Both the position numbers and the translations under genes were made by a program. A DNA stretch of 64,000 nt from Sphingomonas turrisvirgatae. Lineage in GTDB: Bacteria > Pseudomonadota > Alphaproteobacteria > Sphingomonadales > Sphingomonadaceae. The notes beneath the pieces were generated by a model. The model did no database searches and was not told the DNA's origin. It saw only the letters and a program-made list of their open reading frames with translations. The stretch spans positions 1 through 64,000 of the forward strand of contig NZ_MDDS01000035.1 of the NCBI RefSeq assembly GCF_001721295.1, in the 5' to 3' direction. Each line of letters starts with the position of its first letter. The first letter of the stretch is position 1. This document shows positions 15,977 to 25,125 of the stretch, piece after piece.

Positions 15977-17995
15977 CTAGAACCGCACCCGCACTCCCCC
16001 AAACAGCGAGCGCCCCTCGCCCGGATAATAGACGGCCTGGTCGACACCGCCAGCATTCGCCACCGCGCCGAACTCGGGCACATGGTTCGTGTCAGTCAAA
16101 TTGCGGGCATCGGCAAACAGGCTCACGCCGCCGGGCAGGTCGATTCCCGCCGAGAGGTGCACCAATGCATAACCGGGCGCCTTCAACGTATTGGCATGGT
16201 CGACCCACACCGATCCGGGCCGCCAGTCCAGCATCGGTTCGATCCATGCGCCACCGCGCTCGATGTGCAGCGAAGTCCGCAACTGATGCTGCGGCACGAC
16301 CGGCAGCCGATTGTTGCCGTAGATCGGATCATCGACGAAGCGGAAGTCCGACCACGTCCAGCCCTGCCGTAACCGCAGCCCGCGCGCGATACGCCAGTCG
16401 ACGCTCGCCTCCACGCCCTGATGCAGTGTGCGATCCGCATTGAACACTGCTGCCGGGATGTTCGGCGCGACCACGAAGTTCAGCATCTCGCCATCGATCG
16501 CGGCACGATAGGCCGCAACGTCCCATGTCACCGCGCCGCTCCGGCCACGCGTGCCCAGTTCGACGGTCCATGCGCGTTGCGGATCGACCGGGACAAAGGC
16601 AAATCCTGAATAGCCTGCTTGAGCCAGCGCCCCGAACGCCGGTGGCTCGACCGATCGCGTGACATTGGCATAGACTTGCGCCGCCCCCCGTTCCCACAGC
16701 AGCCCGAAGCGCGGCGCGAGCCACTCGAAATCGATGCCATCGCCGCGGCCGAGCAAGCGGTTGGCATAGTCGCGGCTCGCATGGCCCCAGCTTGCGCCAG
16801 CGACCAGCGCCAGCTGCGGCACTACGAAGAAGCGCCCCTCGGCGAACAGGTCGAGACCGGTCGCCTGCTGCAACGCGTCGCCCAGCTTCATGCCGTTCCT
16901 GCCAGCCAGGTTGGCATAGGTCTGCTGGTCGACGGCCCCGGTACGATAGCTCGCGCCGACGAACAGATCGGCCTTGTGCCCGGCAAGCTCGCCCGACAGG
17001 TCGAAGCGGCCAAACGCGCCCTGCGTGTGGATGTCCTGTTCGATCACGATCGGAATCGGGTGGCGCAGGTCGGTCTCGGTCGCATACACCCCGCCCTCGA
17101 ACACCAACCCCTCGCTCAACCGCAGCCGGGTCTGCAACGTCACGCGGCGCACCTCCTGATCGCGCGACCAGCGGCCGGTCCGCGCCGCGACGCTCGCCGG
17201 ACGCGGATTTGCGCGCGCCTCGGCCAGGGTCAGCGTCCCCGGCACGCCCTGGTCGATCGTGGCTGCGGTCGCGATCAGCCGCACTTCGCTGTCTCGGCCG
17301 ATGCGGTAGCCAAGGTTCACCGTGCCGCGCAGCTGTTCGCTATACGACCGCTCGCGAAAGCCATCGGCCTTGTAGCCGTTGATCGAGCCATAGAGGTCGA
17401 CGTCGCCCAGCACCCCGCCGGCCGCCGCCTGCCCGCGCCAGCTGTCATAGCTGCCGCCGTCCGCGCGCAGCAGCACCGTCGATGGCGCGGTGCGGCCGCT
17501 GATGGTGACGAAGTTCACCGCTCCGCCGAGTTGCGCGCCGCCAAAGCGCAGCGCATTGCCACCCTTGTACACCTCGATCATCCGCGCGCTCAGCACGTCG
17601 ATCTTCTGGAAGTCCGAAAACCCGTCGGCATCGGCGAACGAGATGCCGTTCTCGGCCAGCAGCACGCCGCGCTGGTGAAAGCCCTGTCCGATGCCGGAGC
17701 CGCGAATGGACAGACGCGATTCCTCGCCATAACGCTTGTTGGACAAGACGCCCGGTACGTCGCGCAGTACATCAGGAAGGCCGATCGGCAGGCGATCTTC
17801 GAACGTCTCGGCCGCGACCACCGCGACCGCGCCGGGCGTGCGCGCAAGCCGCTCGCGCGCTTCGGCGACGACGGGCGGATCGTCGGCGTCGGGATGGCCA
17901 GTGACGATGATGGGCGGATCGCGCTGCTCGTCGGCAGCCGCGGGCGAGGCAAGGCAAATGGCGGCGAGCAGCGCCGCCGCGTGAAGTCGGTTCAT
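15977..17995 (-). CDS. TonB-dependent outer membrane receptor
   Basis: 672 residues from the ATG at 17995; the longer open frame overruns the DUF2946 gene. The signal peptide MNRLHAAALLAAICLASPAAA is followed by an N-terminal plug (VRDVPGVLSNKRYGEE-like region with LSIRGSGIGQGFHQRGV and VEVYKGG-type MIEVYKGGNALRFGGAQLGGAV). The C-terminal barrel ends in VRVRF with the expected terminal Phe. The substrate is not readable. The adjacent upstream gene encodes a DUF2946 protein, a family often found beside metal-related TonB receptors, so copper or another metal complex is one possibility. Confidence 0.9.
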   Translation of the reverse strand: MNRLHAAALLAAICLASPAAADEQRDPPIIVTGHPDADDPPVVAEARERLARTPGAVAVVAAETFEDRLPIGLPDVLRDVPGVLSNKRYGEESRLSIRGSGIGQGFHQRGVLLAENGISFADADGFSDFQKIDVLSARMIEVYKGGNALRFGGAQLGGAVNFVTISGRTAPSTVLLRADGGSYDSWRGQAAAGGVLGDVDLYGSINGYKADGFRERSYSEQLRGTVNLGYRIGRDSEVRLIATAATIDQGVPGTLTLAEARANPRPASVAARTGRWSRDQEVRRVTLQTRLRLSEGLVFEGGVYATETDLRHPIPIVIEQDIHTQGAFGRFDLSGELAGHKADLFVGASYRTGAVDQQTYANLAGRNGMKLGDALQQATGLDLFAEGRFFVVPQLALVAGASWGHASRDYANRLLGRGDGIDFEWLAPRFGLLWERGAAQVYANVTRSVEPPAFGALAQAGYSGFAFVPVDPQRAWTVELGTRGRSGAVTWDVAAYRAAIDGEMLNFVVAPNIPAAVFNADRTLHQGVEASVDWRIARGLRLRQGWTWSDFRFVDDPIYGNNRLPVVPQHQLRTSLHIERGGAWIEPMLDWRPGSVWVDHANTLKAPGYALVHLSAGIDLPGGVSLFADARNLTDTNHVPEFGAVANAGGVDQAVYYPGEGRSLFGGVRVRF

Positions 17996-18051
17996 GATGC
18001 AATCGTCCTGATCGGCGGGCGGACCCGCGCTGTCTTCGAAATGGTGAAGGA

Positions 18052-18477
18052 TCAGGCGGCCTGCGGCGGGCCTCTTAGTGGCGGCCAGGCATGGCGCGCG
18101 GGCCGCAGGCGCGGCAGGACTACGGCCGCAAAGCCGAGCGCGAGGATGAAGGCCAGCGCCGCCGCGATCTGCACCGGATCGGCGCCCGGCAGCAGCGCCT
18201 GTCCCTGACCCGCGAATGCGCAGGGCTGATCCGCCTTGTTCGCATCGTCGGGCCTGGCCGGCGCGCCGGGTATGTCGATCGCCACGCGCTGCGGCCCGAA
18301 CTCGGTGCAAACGAGCACCATCAGCTTGCCCGTGCCGATCGCTGGCATGAACCCGGCAGGCATCATCACCCGCATCGCCAGTGCGAGCGCCAGCAGCGCG
18401 CCGAACGCCAGACGATGGGACAGGATGAAGCGGCGTAGCACGGCGCGGCGGTTAGCGACTGGAAACCCGCCTGTCAT
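18052..18477 (-). CDS. DUF2946 family membrane protein
   Basis: 141 residues. An N-terminal hydrophobic segment (LAFGALLALALAMRVMMPAGFMP) carries the MPAGFMP motif typical of DUF2946. A central extracytoplasmic stretch with two cysteines (LVCTEFGPQ and QPCAFAGQ) follows, then a second transmembrane helix (AALAFILALGFAAVVL). Family members occur next to TonB receptors and copper-related genes, but no activity is established. It sits 56 bases upstream of the TonB receptor on the same strand and is likely cotranscribed. It is divergent from the fumarase gene with only 41 bases between. Confidence 0.78.
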   Translation of the reverse strand: MTGGFPVANRRAVLRRFILSHRLAFGALLALALAMRVMMPAGFMPAIGTGKLMVLVCTEFGPQRVAIDIPGAPARPDDANKADQPCAFAGQGQALLPGADPVQIAAALAFILALGFAAVVLPRLRPARHAWPPLRGPPQAA

Positions 18478-18518
18478 CCGCTAAAGGGTGCGGCAAAAGA
18501 CGAAATGCGGGGACATGA

Positions 18519-20039
18519 ATGGTTACGATCAAGGCCGCCGATCTGATCGAAAGCGTCGCGGATGCGCTTCAGTATATCAGCTACTATCACCCGATGGATT
18601 ATATCCGCGCGCTCGGCGACGCTTATCGGGCGGAACAGGGTCCGGCGGCAAAGGACGCGATCGCGCAGATCCTGACCAACAGCCGCATGTGCGCCGAAGG
18701 GCACCGGCCGATCTGCCAGGACACCGGCATCGTCAACGTGTTCGTGAAATGGGGCATGGACTGCCGCCTCGACGTCACCACGCGCTCGCTGCAGGACGTC
18801 GTCGACGAAGGCGTGCGCCGCGCCTATCTCAATCCGGAAAACAAGCTGCGCGCCTCGGTCCTCGCCGACCCGGCCTTCACTCGCCGCAACACGCGCGACA
18901 ACACCCCCTGCGTTCTGCATGTCGAGATGGTGGCCGGCGACAAGGTCCACATCGATGTCGCGGCCAAGGGTGGCGGCAGCGAGAACAAGTCCAAGTTCAA
19001 GATGATGAACCCCAGCGACTCGATCGTCGACTGGGTGCTCGAAATGCTGCCCCAGATGGGCGCGGGCTGGTGCCCGCCCGGCATGCTCGGGATCGGCATC
19101 GGCGGCACCGCCGAACACTGCGTGCTCCTGGCGAAAAAGGCGCTGATGGAGCAGATTGACATGAGCGTGCTCAAGGCGCGCGGGGCGCAAAACGATATCG
19201 AGGCGCTGCGCATCGAGATCTTCGACAAGGTCAACGCGCTCGGCATCGGGGCACAGGGCCTTGGCGGCCTCGCCACCATCCTCGACGTCAAGATCCTCGA
19301 CGCGCCCTGCCACGCCGCGGGCAAGCCGGTGGCGATGATCCCCAACTGCGCCGCCACCCGCCACGCACATTTCACCCTCGACGGCTCGGGCCCGACCTTC
19401 CTGGAGGCGCCCCGGCTCGACGAATGGCCCGACGTCAACTGGACACCCGACAAGGCCGCGATCCGCGTCGATCTCGACACGCTGACGCCGGAGGACGTGC
19501 GCAGCTGGAAACAGGGTGACCGCCTGCTCCTCAACGGCAAGATGCTCACCGGCCGCGACGCCGCGCACAAGCGCATCGCCGACATGCTCGAACGCGGCGA
19601 GCAGCTGCCGGTCGAGTTCAAGGGCCGGGTGATCTATTATGTCGGCCCGGTCGACCCGGTCGGCGAGGAAGTGGTCGGCCCCGCCGGCCCGACCACCGCC
19701 ACCCGCATGGACAAGTTCATGCGCATGATGCTCGACCAGGGCCTCCTCGCCTGCGTCGGCAAGGCCGAACGCGGCCCCGCCGCGACCGACGCGATCCGCG
19801 ACGCGAAATCGGCCTATCTGATGGCGGTCGGCGGCGCGGCGTACCTCGTCGCCCGCGCGATCAAGGGCAGCAGGGTGGTCGGCTTCGAGGATCTTGGCAT
19901 GGAAGCGATCTACGAATTCGAGGTGCAGGACTTCCCCGTGACGGTCGCCGTCGATGCCGAGGGGAACAACGTCCATCAGCTCGCCCCGCTGGTCTGGCGC
20001 GAGAAGATCGCCAAGGAGCGGCTGCTCGAACAGGCATGA
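18519..20039 (+). CDS. fumA: Fumarate hydratase class I, [4Fe-4S]
   Basis: 506 residues, matching one-subunit class I fumarases (alpha and beta domains fused). Motifs include CQDTGIVNVFVKWG with an iron-sulfur cysteine, GGGSENKSKFKMMNPSDSI, GGTAEHCVLLAKKAL with a second cysteine, LGGLATILDVKI, and the C-terminal half with VGPAGPTTATRMDKFM and FEDLGMEAIYEFEVQDFPV. It hydrates fumarate to malate in the TCA cycle with an oxygen-sensitive 4Fe-4S cluster. Its stop overlaps the next start by four bases (ATGA), linking it to the MBL-fold gene. Confidence 0.94.
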   Translation: MVTIKAADLIESVADALQYISYYHPMDYIRALGDAYRAEQGPAAKDAIAQILTNSRMCAEGHRPICQDTGIVNVFVKWGMDCRLDVTTRSLQDVVDEGVRRAYLNPENKLRASVLADPAFTRRNTRDNTPCVLHVEMVAGDKVHIDVAAKGGGSENKSKFKMMNPSDSIVDWVLEMLPQMGAGWCPPGMLGIGIGGTAEHCVLLAKKALMEQIDMSVLKARGAQNDIEALRIEIFDKVNALGIGAQGLGGLATILDVKILDAPCHAAGKPVAMIPNCAATRHAHFTLDGSGPTFLEAPRLDEWPDVNWTPDKAAIRVDLDTLTPEDVRSWKQGDRLLLNGKMLTGRDAAHKRIADMLERGEQLPVEFKGRVIYYVGPVDPVGEEVVGPAGPTTATRMDKFMRMMLDQGLLACVGKAERGPAATDAIRDAKSAYLMAVGGAAYLVARAIKGSRVVGFEDLGMEAIYEFEVQDFPVTVAVDAEGNNVHQLAPLVWREKIAKERLLEQA

Positions 20040-21235
20040 GCTGGCGCAAGCTTCTTCGCGGGATCGGCATTGCCACGCTGTGGCTCGTCATCGCACTGTG
20101 CGTGGCGAGCGCGGCGGTACCGCCGTTCCTCGACCGCATCTATTATCGCGGGCAGGCGACCGATCATTTCGACGGCGGACGCTTCGCCAATCCGGGCGTG
20201 GACGACACCGCGACGCCGCCCACCGGCGGGAGCCGCGCGGGGTTCTTCACGCGCTTCCTGCGGCCCGACGACCGGCCGGCCTGGCCCGGATCGGTCGCCG
20301 TGGCCAAGGACGTGCCGCCAGCGCGCGTCAGTGGCGAGGCGATGCGCGCCACCTGGGTCGGCCATGCCAGCGTGCTGGTACAGGCGGCCGGCCTCAACAT
20401 CCTGACCGATCCCATCTGGAGCGATACCGCCGGGCCGTTCGATGTGATCGGTCCTCACCGCGTATCGCCGCCGGGGATCGATTTCGACAAGCTGCCGAAG
20501 ATCGACCTGATCGTCGTGAGCCACAATCATTACGACCATCTCGATCTTACCACCCTGAAACGCCTGTGGGAGCGTGACCGGCCGCATATCGTCACCAGTC
20601 TGGGCAATGACTCCATCCTGCGCTCGGCGGGGATCGGCACTGCGGACCAACCCGATGCGAACAAGGTCGTGGCGCTCGACTGGAACGGCGGCCTCGACGT
20701 CAGTCACGCCTTCTCGGTCCGCGTCACGCGCAACCACCACTGGAGCAGCCGCTGGTTCGTCGACCGTAACCGTGCCTTGTGGTCGAGCTTCGTCGTCAAG
20801 CTGCCGGGCGGCAACCTGTTCTTTGCTGGCGACACGGGAGCCGGCGACATGAAATGGGCGGACGAGGCACGCGCGCACGGGCCGATCCGGCTCGCCATCC
20901 TGCCGATCGGCGCGTTCCGCTTCTATGAAGGGCAGATGCGCACGGCGAGCCATATCGGGCCGGGCGAGGCGCTTGAGATCTGGCGGCGGCTCGGACGGCC
21001 CCACGCCCTGCCGATCCATTGGGGGACGTTCCGCCTGTCATGGGAAGGCCATGACACCCCGCCCAACATGCTGCGCGAGATCCAGGCCTGCGCCGGCGAA
21101 GATCCGGGACGCTTCGCAAGGCACGAGATCGGCGTCGGTTTCGATGTGCCGGCGATCGGCGGCGCAGCCGTTGCCAAGCCGGGGCGGCGGATCGACGCAT
21201 GCCTGACCACGCCCGAGGTCACGCGCTATCGGTGA
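20036..21235 (+). CDS. MBL-fold metallohydrolase, NAPE-PLD-like
   Basis: 399 residues. An N-terminal membrane anchor or signal (GIATLWLVIALCVASAAV, residues 11-28) is followed by a conserved NAPE-hydrolysing phospholipase D-like region: ATWVGHASVLVQ, ILTDPIWS, and the metal motif SHNHYDHLD (H163, H165, D167, H168), FFAGDTGAGDM and IHWGTFRLS. Family members cleave N-acyl phosphatidylethanolamine or act on related phosphodiesters. The anchor places the domain on the periplasmic face or in the outer leaflet. Its gene overlaps the fumarase stop by four bases, although no shared metabolic role is obvious. Confidence 0.88.
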   Translation: MSWRKLLRGIGIATLWLVIALCVASAAVPPFLDRIYYRGQATDHFDGGRFANPGVDDTATPPTGGSRAGFFTRFLRPDDRPAWPGSVAVAKDVPPARVSGEAMRATWVGHASVLVQAAGLNILTDPIWSDTAGPFDVIGPHRVSPPGIDFDKLPKIDLIVVSHNHYDHLDLTTLKRLWERDRPHIVTSLGNDSILRSAGIGTADQPDANKVVALDWNGGLDVSHAFSVRVTRNHHWSSRWFVDRNRALWSSFVVKLPGGNLFFAGDTGAGDMKWADEARAHGPIRLAILPIGAFRFYEGQMRTASHIGPGEALEIWRRLGRPHALPIHWGTFRLSWEGHDTPPNMLREIQACAGEDPGRFARHEIGVGFDVPAIGGAAVAKPGRRIDACLTTPEVTRYR

Positions 21236-21403
21236 AGCAAAGGTTGCAAAGATCGTCCACAGCGGCCGCGGGCCAAAGATGGCAAAGGTCGCGATCACCG
21301 CAATCTTTCGCGGCAGCGGGTTCGGATTGTCAAAGAGCCGGCCCAGTCGAGCAGGCGAAATCCTACATTTCAAGCAGTTGCCTGCTCGGTTAAGACGCTG
21401 CGC

Positions 21404-22657
21404 ATGACCCCAGCTTCCAACGCCAACCTCGTCACCGATCGCCCGACCTTCGTCACGCATCTGGAATGCGGCCTGACCGGGCAGCGCTATGAAGCCGACC
21501 AGCTGCACGGCCTTTCCGACGCCGGGCGGCCGCTGCTGGTTCGCTATGACCTTGACGGCGTGGGCAACGCGCTGGACCGCGAAACCCTTGCCGCCCGGCC
21601 GCGCGACCTGTGGCGCTGGCGCGAGCTGCTGCCGGTGCGCGACACCGCGAACATCGTCAGCCTGGGTGAGATCGACACCCCGATCGTCGCGCTCGACCAG
21701 ATCGGCAAGGCGCTGGGCGCTGCGCCCGGCGAACTGCTGGTCAAGGACGAAGGTCGCCTGCCCACCGGATCGTTCAAGGCGCGCGGCCTGGTCATGGCGA
21801 TCAGCATGGCCAAGGAACTGGGTGTCACCGCGATCGCCATGCCGACCAACGGCAATGCCGGCGCGGCCGCCGCCGCCTATGCCGCGCAAGCGGGGATGGA
21901 AGCGATCATCTTCTGTCCCGACGACACGCCCGAGATCAACGTGCGCGAAATCGCGGCACAGGGCGCGCGCGTCTATCGCGTCAACGGCCTGATCGATGAT
22001 TGCGGCAAGCTGGTGCGCGAAGGCTGCGCGGCGCGCGGCTGGTTCGACCTCTCGACGCTCAAGGAACCCTATCGGATCGAGGGCAAGAAGACGATGGGGC
22101 TGGAGCTGGCCGAGCAGTTCGGCTGGGACCTGCCCGACGTCATCTTCTACCCCACCGGCGGCGGCACTGGCCTGATCGGCATGTGGAAGGCGTTCAAGGA
22201 GCTGCAGGCGCTGGGCTGGGTCGGCGACAAGCTGCCGCGCATGGTCGCGGTGCAGGCCGAAGGCTGCGCGCCGATGGTCCGCGCGTGGGAACAGGGCGAG
22301 CGCCACGCCGCGCGCTGGGAAGACGCGCACACCATCGCGGCGGGCATTCGCGTGCCGCAGGCGGTGGGCGATTTCCTGATCCTCGACGCCGTGCGTGAGA
22401 GCAACGGCCGCGCGATGGCGGTGAGCGACGCCGATCTGGCCCGTGCCGTCGATGACACCGCGACCAGCGATGGGCTGCTGCTATGCCCGGAAGGCGGCGC
22501 AACCCTCGCGGCGTGGCGGCAGGCGAAGTCCGAAGGCTGGGTGAAAGACGGCGAAATCGCGCTGCTGTTCAACTGTGCGACAGGGCTGAAATACCCGTTG
22601 CCGGACAAGTCGCGCACGCTCGACCGCAATGCGCCGGTGGATTGGCGCGCGATCTAA
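21404..22657 (+). CDS. thrC: Threonine synthase
   Basis: 417 residues of the fold-type II PLP family. The N-terminus THLECGLTGQRYEADQLHGL resembles the zinc-less opening of type 2 threonine synthases, and the PLP lysine is K125 in PTGSFKARG. PTNGNAGAAAAAYAAQAG forms the phosphate cup and YPTGGGTGLIGMWKAF the C-terminal loop. The enzyme converts O-phosphohomoserine to threonine. The 168-base upstream gap contains no other gene and may hold the promoter. Confidence 0.9.
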   Translation: MTPASNANLVTDRPTFVTHLECGLTGQRYEADQLHGLSDAGRPLLVRYDLDGVGNALDRETLAARPRDLWRWRELLPVRDTANIVSLGEIDTPIVALDQIGKALGAAPGELLVKDEGRLPTGSFKARGLVMAISMAKELGVTAIAMPTNGNAGAAAAAYAAQAGMEAIIFCPDDTPEINVREIAAQGARVYRVNGLIDDCGKLVREGCAARGWFDLSTLKEPYRIEGKKTMGLELAEQFGWDLPDVIFYPTGGGTGLIGMWKAFKELQALGWVGDKLPRMVAVQAEGCAPMVRAWEQGERHAARWEDAHTIAAGIRVPQAVGDFLILDAVRESNGRAMAVSDADLARAVDDTATSDGLLLCPEGGATLAAWRQAKSEGWVKDGEIALLFNCATGLKYPLPDKSRTLDRNAPVDWRAI

Positions 22658-22673
22658 TATTCGCCAGCCCGCC

Positions 22674-22768
22674 CCTGTGCCGGGAATCCATTGCGCAGCC
22701 GTTTTTGCCTTCTTCGCTCACCGGCATATCGCGCGGCACCGTGGATCCCGGCACAAGGCCGGGATGAC
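22674..22768. repeat. Degenerate palindromic repeat
   Basis: The right arm GGATCCCGGCACAAGGCCGG followed by GATGAC is the inverse of the left portion CCTGTGCCGGGAATCCAT near 22676, with several differences. The stem sequence (GGCACAAGGCC) differs from the GGCGAAAGCC stem of the elements near hslVU, so this is a second subtype of the same general design. It lies in the gap after thrC. Confidence 0.55.
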
Positions 22769-22826
22769 GGAAAGCGGAATGACGGCTTACGACCCCATTG
22801 CGGACGTCCGATTTTTAGGAGGGTGG

Positions 22827-23387
22827 TCAGTTGCTGAGCTGGTAAACGGCAGTCGCTAACACCTGCACCCTATTCCGTCGCTCACCCGGTTTGTCCGCTC
22901 GGCTAATGGTTATCGACAGGGCTGGATTCTTCCGGTTGCGGAACGAAGAGGACACCATCCCGCCTTTTTTCGCCGATTTTTCAGACTGCCATCTCCGCTT
23001 GAATTCAGCCGACGAAAGGACGCTCTCAATGCTGGGTTGAAGGTCTGTGCCGCCGCCGCCCGTTATATGGCACATCGGTAGCTGGTCTGACACAACAAGA
23101 ACGTAGCCCGCATTCAGCGTCGAGTTGATCCTCCAATAATGATTGGCTCGCCGGAGTTCGACTGGTGGAAGGTTTACCTCGTCCACTCGACTAACGAGGC
23201 CCATCTGCGTTCCAAGGCCAACAGCCTCGACGAACGGCCCGGTGCCCTCCGCCCAGCTTGCAGGGTTCAGCAGCCATTCCTCGCACCCCCGAAGTGCTCC
23301 ATCGAACCCTTTCTCAAGGCTCGGTTCGGCGCAAACAGGTGAAGCCAAAGCAGCGCAAACAAGGATCGCGGAAGGCAGGTATCGCAT
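22827..23387 (-). CDS. Secreted hypothetical protein (186 aa)
   Basis: Start taken at the ATG at 23387 (MRYLPSAIL), with an alternative ATG three codons upstream. The signal peptide is residues ~1-20 (ending SPVCA). The mature domain has FVEAVGLGTQMGLVS, a HYWRINSTLNAGYVLVVSDQLPMCHI stretch seen in conserved sphingomonad hypotheticals, and two or three cysteines. No enzymatic motif is visible. Base composition is noticeably less GC-rich than the neighbours, with AT-rich wobble positions, which may reflect later acquisition. It is convergent with thrC. Confidence 0.7.
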   Translation of the reverse strand: MRYLPSAILVCAALASPVCAEPSLEKGFDGALRGCEEWLLNPASWAEGTGPFVEAVGLGTQMGLVSRVDEVNLPPVELRRANHYWRINSTLNAGYVLVVSDQLPMCHITGGGGTDLQPSIESVLSSAEFKRRWQSEKSAKKGGMVSSSFRNRKNPALSITISRADKPGERRNRVQVLATAVYQLSN

Positions 23388-23434
23388 CGTATGCATGCTA
23401 CATTCGAACCGGTCCGCTTTCCACCCAAAAGCAG

Positions 23435-25042
23435 CTACTCCGAACTGTCCGCTCTGCCCTCCAGCGCCGTTCCTGAATCCACGCTCGCACCATAACTCGG
23501 CGCCATCCGTGCCCTGGACGCTTGCTCATAGGCATAGCCCAGTTCCAGCAACCGTCCGTCGCGCCATTTGCCGGTGATGAACGACAAACCCGCGGGCAGT
23601 CCCTTCACCAGTCCCATCGGGACGGTCAGGTGCGGATAGCCCGCGATGGCGGGCAGCTGGCTGGCGCTGGGGCCGCTCGACTGGTCGCCATGGACCGGGT
23701 CGGACAACCAGGCGAGGCCGTAGCTGGGGGTGACGATCGCCTCGGCGTTCGCCTTGCCCAGCATCGTGTCGAGCGCATCGCTGGCGAGCTTCAGCGACCT
23801 CGCACGTGCCGGGGCATAGCCGGGATCGGCGGTGCCGCCGGTCTTCTCCGCCATTTCGAAGACGCTTTGCCCGAAATAGGCCATTTCGCTGCGCGCATTC
23901 GCCTGGTTGAAGGCGATCGTGTCGGCCAGCGTCCGGACCTTTACCGCCGATGGCGTGGTGGCGAGATAGGCGGCGAGGTCGCTCTTCAACTCCATCAGCA
24001 GCACCTTGAACTCGGCATCGCTCAGCCCTTCGGTCTTGGGTCGCTCGACATCGACCAGCACGGCGCCTTGAGCCTTCAGCGTCGCGAGTTGCGCGTCGAA
24101 TGCGGCGGCGAGATCGGCGCGCATTTGCGGGCGCAGCACCGCGAGGCGCACCCCCTTGAGCGACGCCCGCGACCAGTCGGGCGTCAGCTGCGTGCGCATC
24201 GCATCGGCCTGCGCGGTCGCCGGATCGGCGGGATCGCTGCCGATCATGCCGGCGAACAGCGCTGCGGCATCACGGACGCTGCGCGCCATCGGGCCGGGCG
24301 TATCCTGGCTGTGGCTGATCGGCACGACATGGGTGCGGCTGATCGCCCCGAGCGTAGGCTTCAGCCCGACCAGGCCGTTCATTGCGCTGGGGCAGATGAT
24401 CGAGCCATCGGTTTCGGTGCCGACTGCCGCTGCGGCAAGGCTGGCGGCGGCGGCCGCGCCGCTCCCGCTGGATGAGCCGCAGGCGGTGCGGTCGAGCGCA
24501 TAGGGATTGCGCACCAGTCCGCCGACCGCGCTCCACCCGCTCATCGAGCTGTCGTCGCGGATATTGGCCCATTCGCTGAGGTTGGTCTTGCCAAGAATGA
24601 TCGCACCGGCCGCGCGTAATCGAGCGACGAGCGGGGCGTCGCGCTTCGTGAAGTTGGCGGCGAGCGCGAGGCTGCCGGCCGTCGTCGCATTCTCGACGGA
24701 ATCGATATTGTCCTTGATCAGCACCGGAATGCCGAACAGCGGACCGCGCGCGATGCGCAGGCGACGGTCGCGATCGGCCCGCCGCGCCTGGGCGAGCGCT
24801 TGCGGATTGAGCGCGATGACGCTGCGCAGCCTGGGTCCCGCGCGGTCGAGCGTCGCGATGCGGGCGAGATAGCCCTGGGTCAGCGCAACGCTGCTGATCT
24901 CACCCCGCGCCAGCATCGCCTGAAGCTCGTCGATCGACCGTTCGGCGATCTCACGCGCAGCGGACGGTTTCTGCGCCGATGCCGGCGTCGCGAGGACCGG
25001 CGTCGCGAGCGCCAGCGTCATCGCGGCCAGGTGAATGCGCAT
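23435..25042 (-). CDS. Amidase signature enzyme, secreted
   Basis: About 535 residues. The start is taken at 25042 because AAGAGGA is 8 bases upstream; the ATG at 25048 is too close to it. The signal peptide is MRIHLAAMTLALATPVLATPASA. The Ser-cisSer-Lys triad of the amidase signature family is present: IPVLIKDNID (K110), CGSSSGSGAAAAA (cis-Ser S190) and GTETDGSIICPS (nucleophile S214). It hydrolyses an amide in the periplasm, likely a small or peptide amide; related enzymes include peptide amidases. The upstream region is shared with the divergent RNB gene. Confidence 0.9.
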   Translation of the reverse strand: MRIHLAAMTLALATPVLATPASAQKPSAAREIAERSIDELQAMLARGEISSVALTQGYLARIATLDRAGPRLRSVIALNPQALAQARRADRDRRLRIARGPLFGIPVLIKDNIDSVENATTAGSLALAANFTKRDAPLVARLRAAGAIILGKTNLSEWANIRDDSSMSGWSAVGGLVRNPYALDRTACGSSSGSGAAAAASLAAAAVGTETDGSIICPSAMNGLVGLKPTLGAISRTHVVPISHSQDTPGPMARSVRDAAALFAGMIGSDPADPATAQADAMRTQLTPDWSRASLKGVRLAVLRPQMRADLAAAFDAQLATLKAQGAVLVDVERPKTEGLSDAEFKVLLMELKSDLAAYLATTPSAVKVRTLADTIAFNQANARSEMAYFGQSVFEMAEKTGGTADPGYAPARARSLKLASDALDTMLGKANAEAIVTPSYGLAWLSDPVHGDQSSGPSASQLPAIAGYPHLTVPMGLVKGLPAGLSFITGKWRDGRLLELGYAYEQASRARMAPSYGASVDSGTALEGRADSSE

Positions 25043-25125
25043 CGTCATGGTCCTCTTGGTTAGTTGCCGACGATACCGTGTGGCCGCGCCTGTGCAACCA
25101 CCCGGTGCGCGGCTAGAGATGGCGG

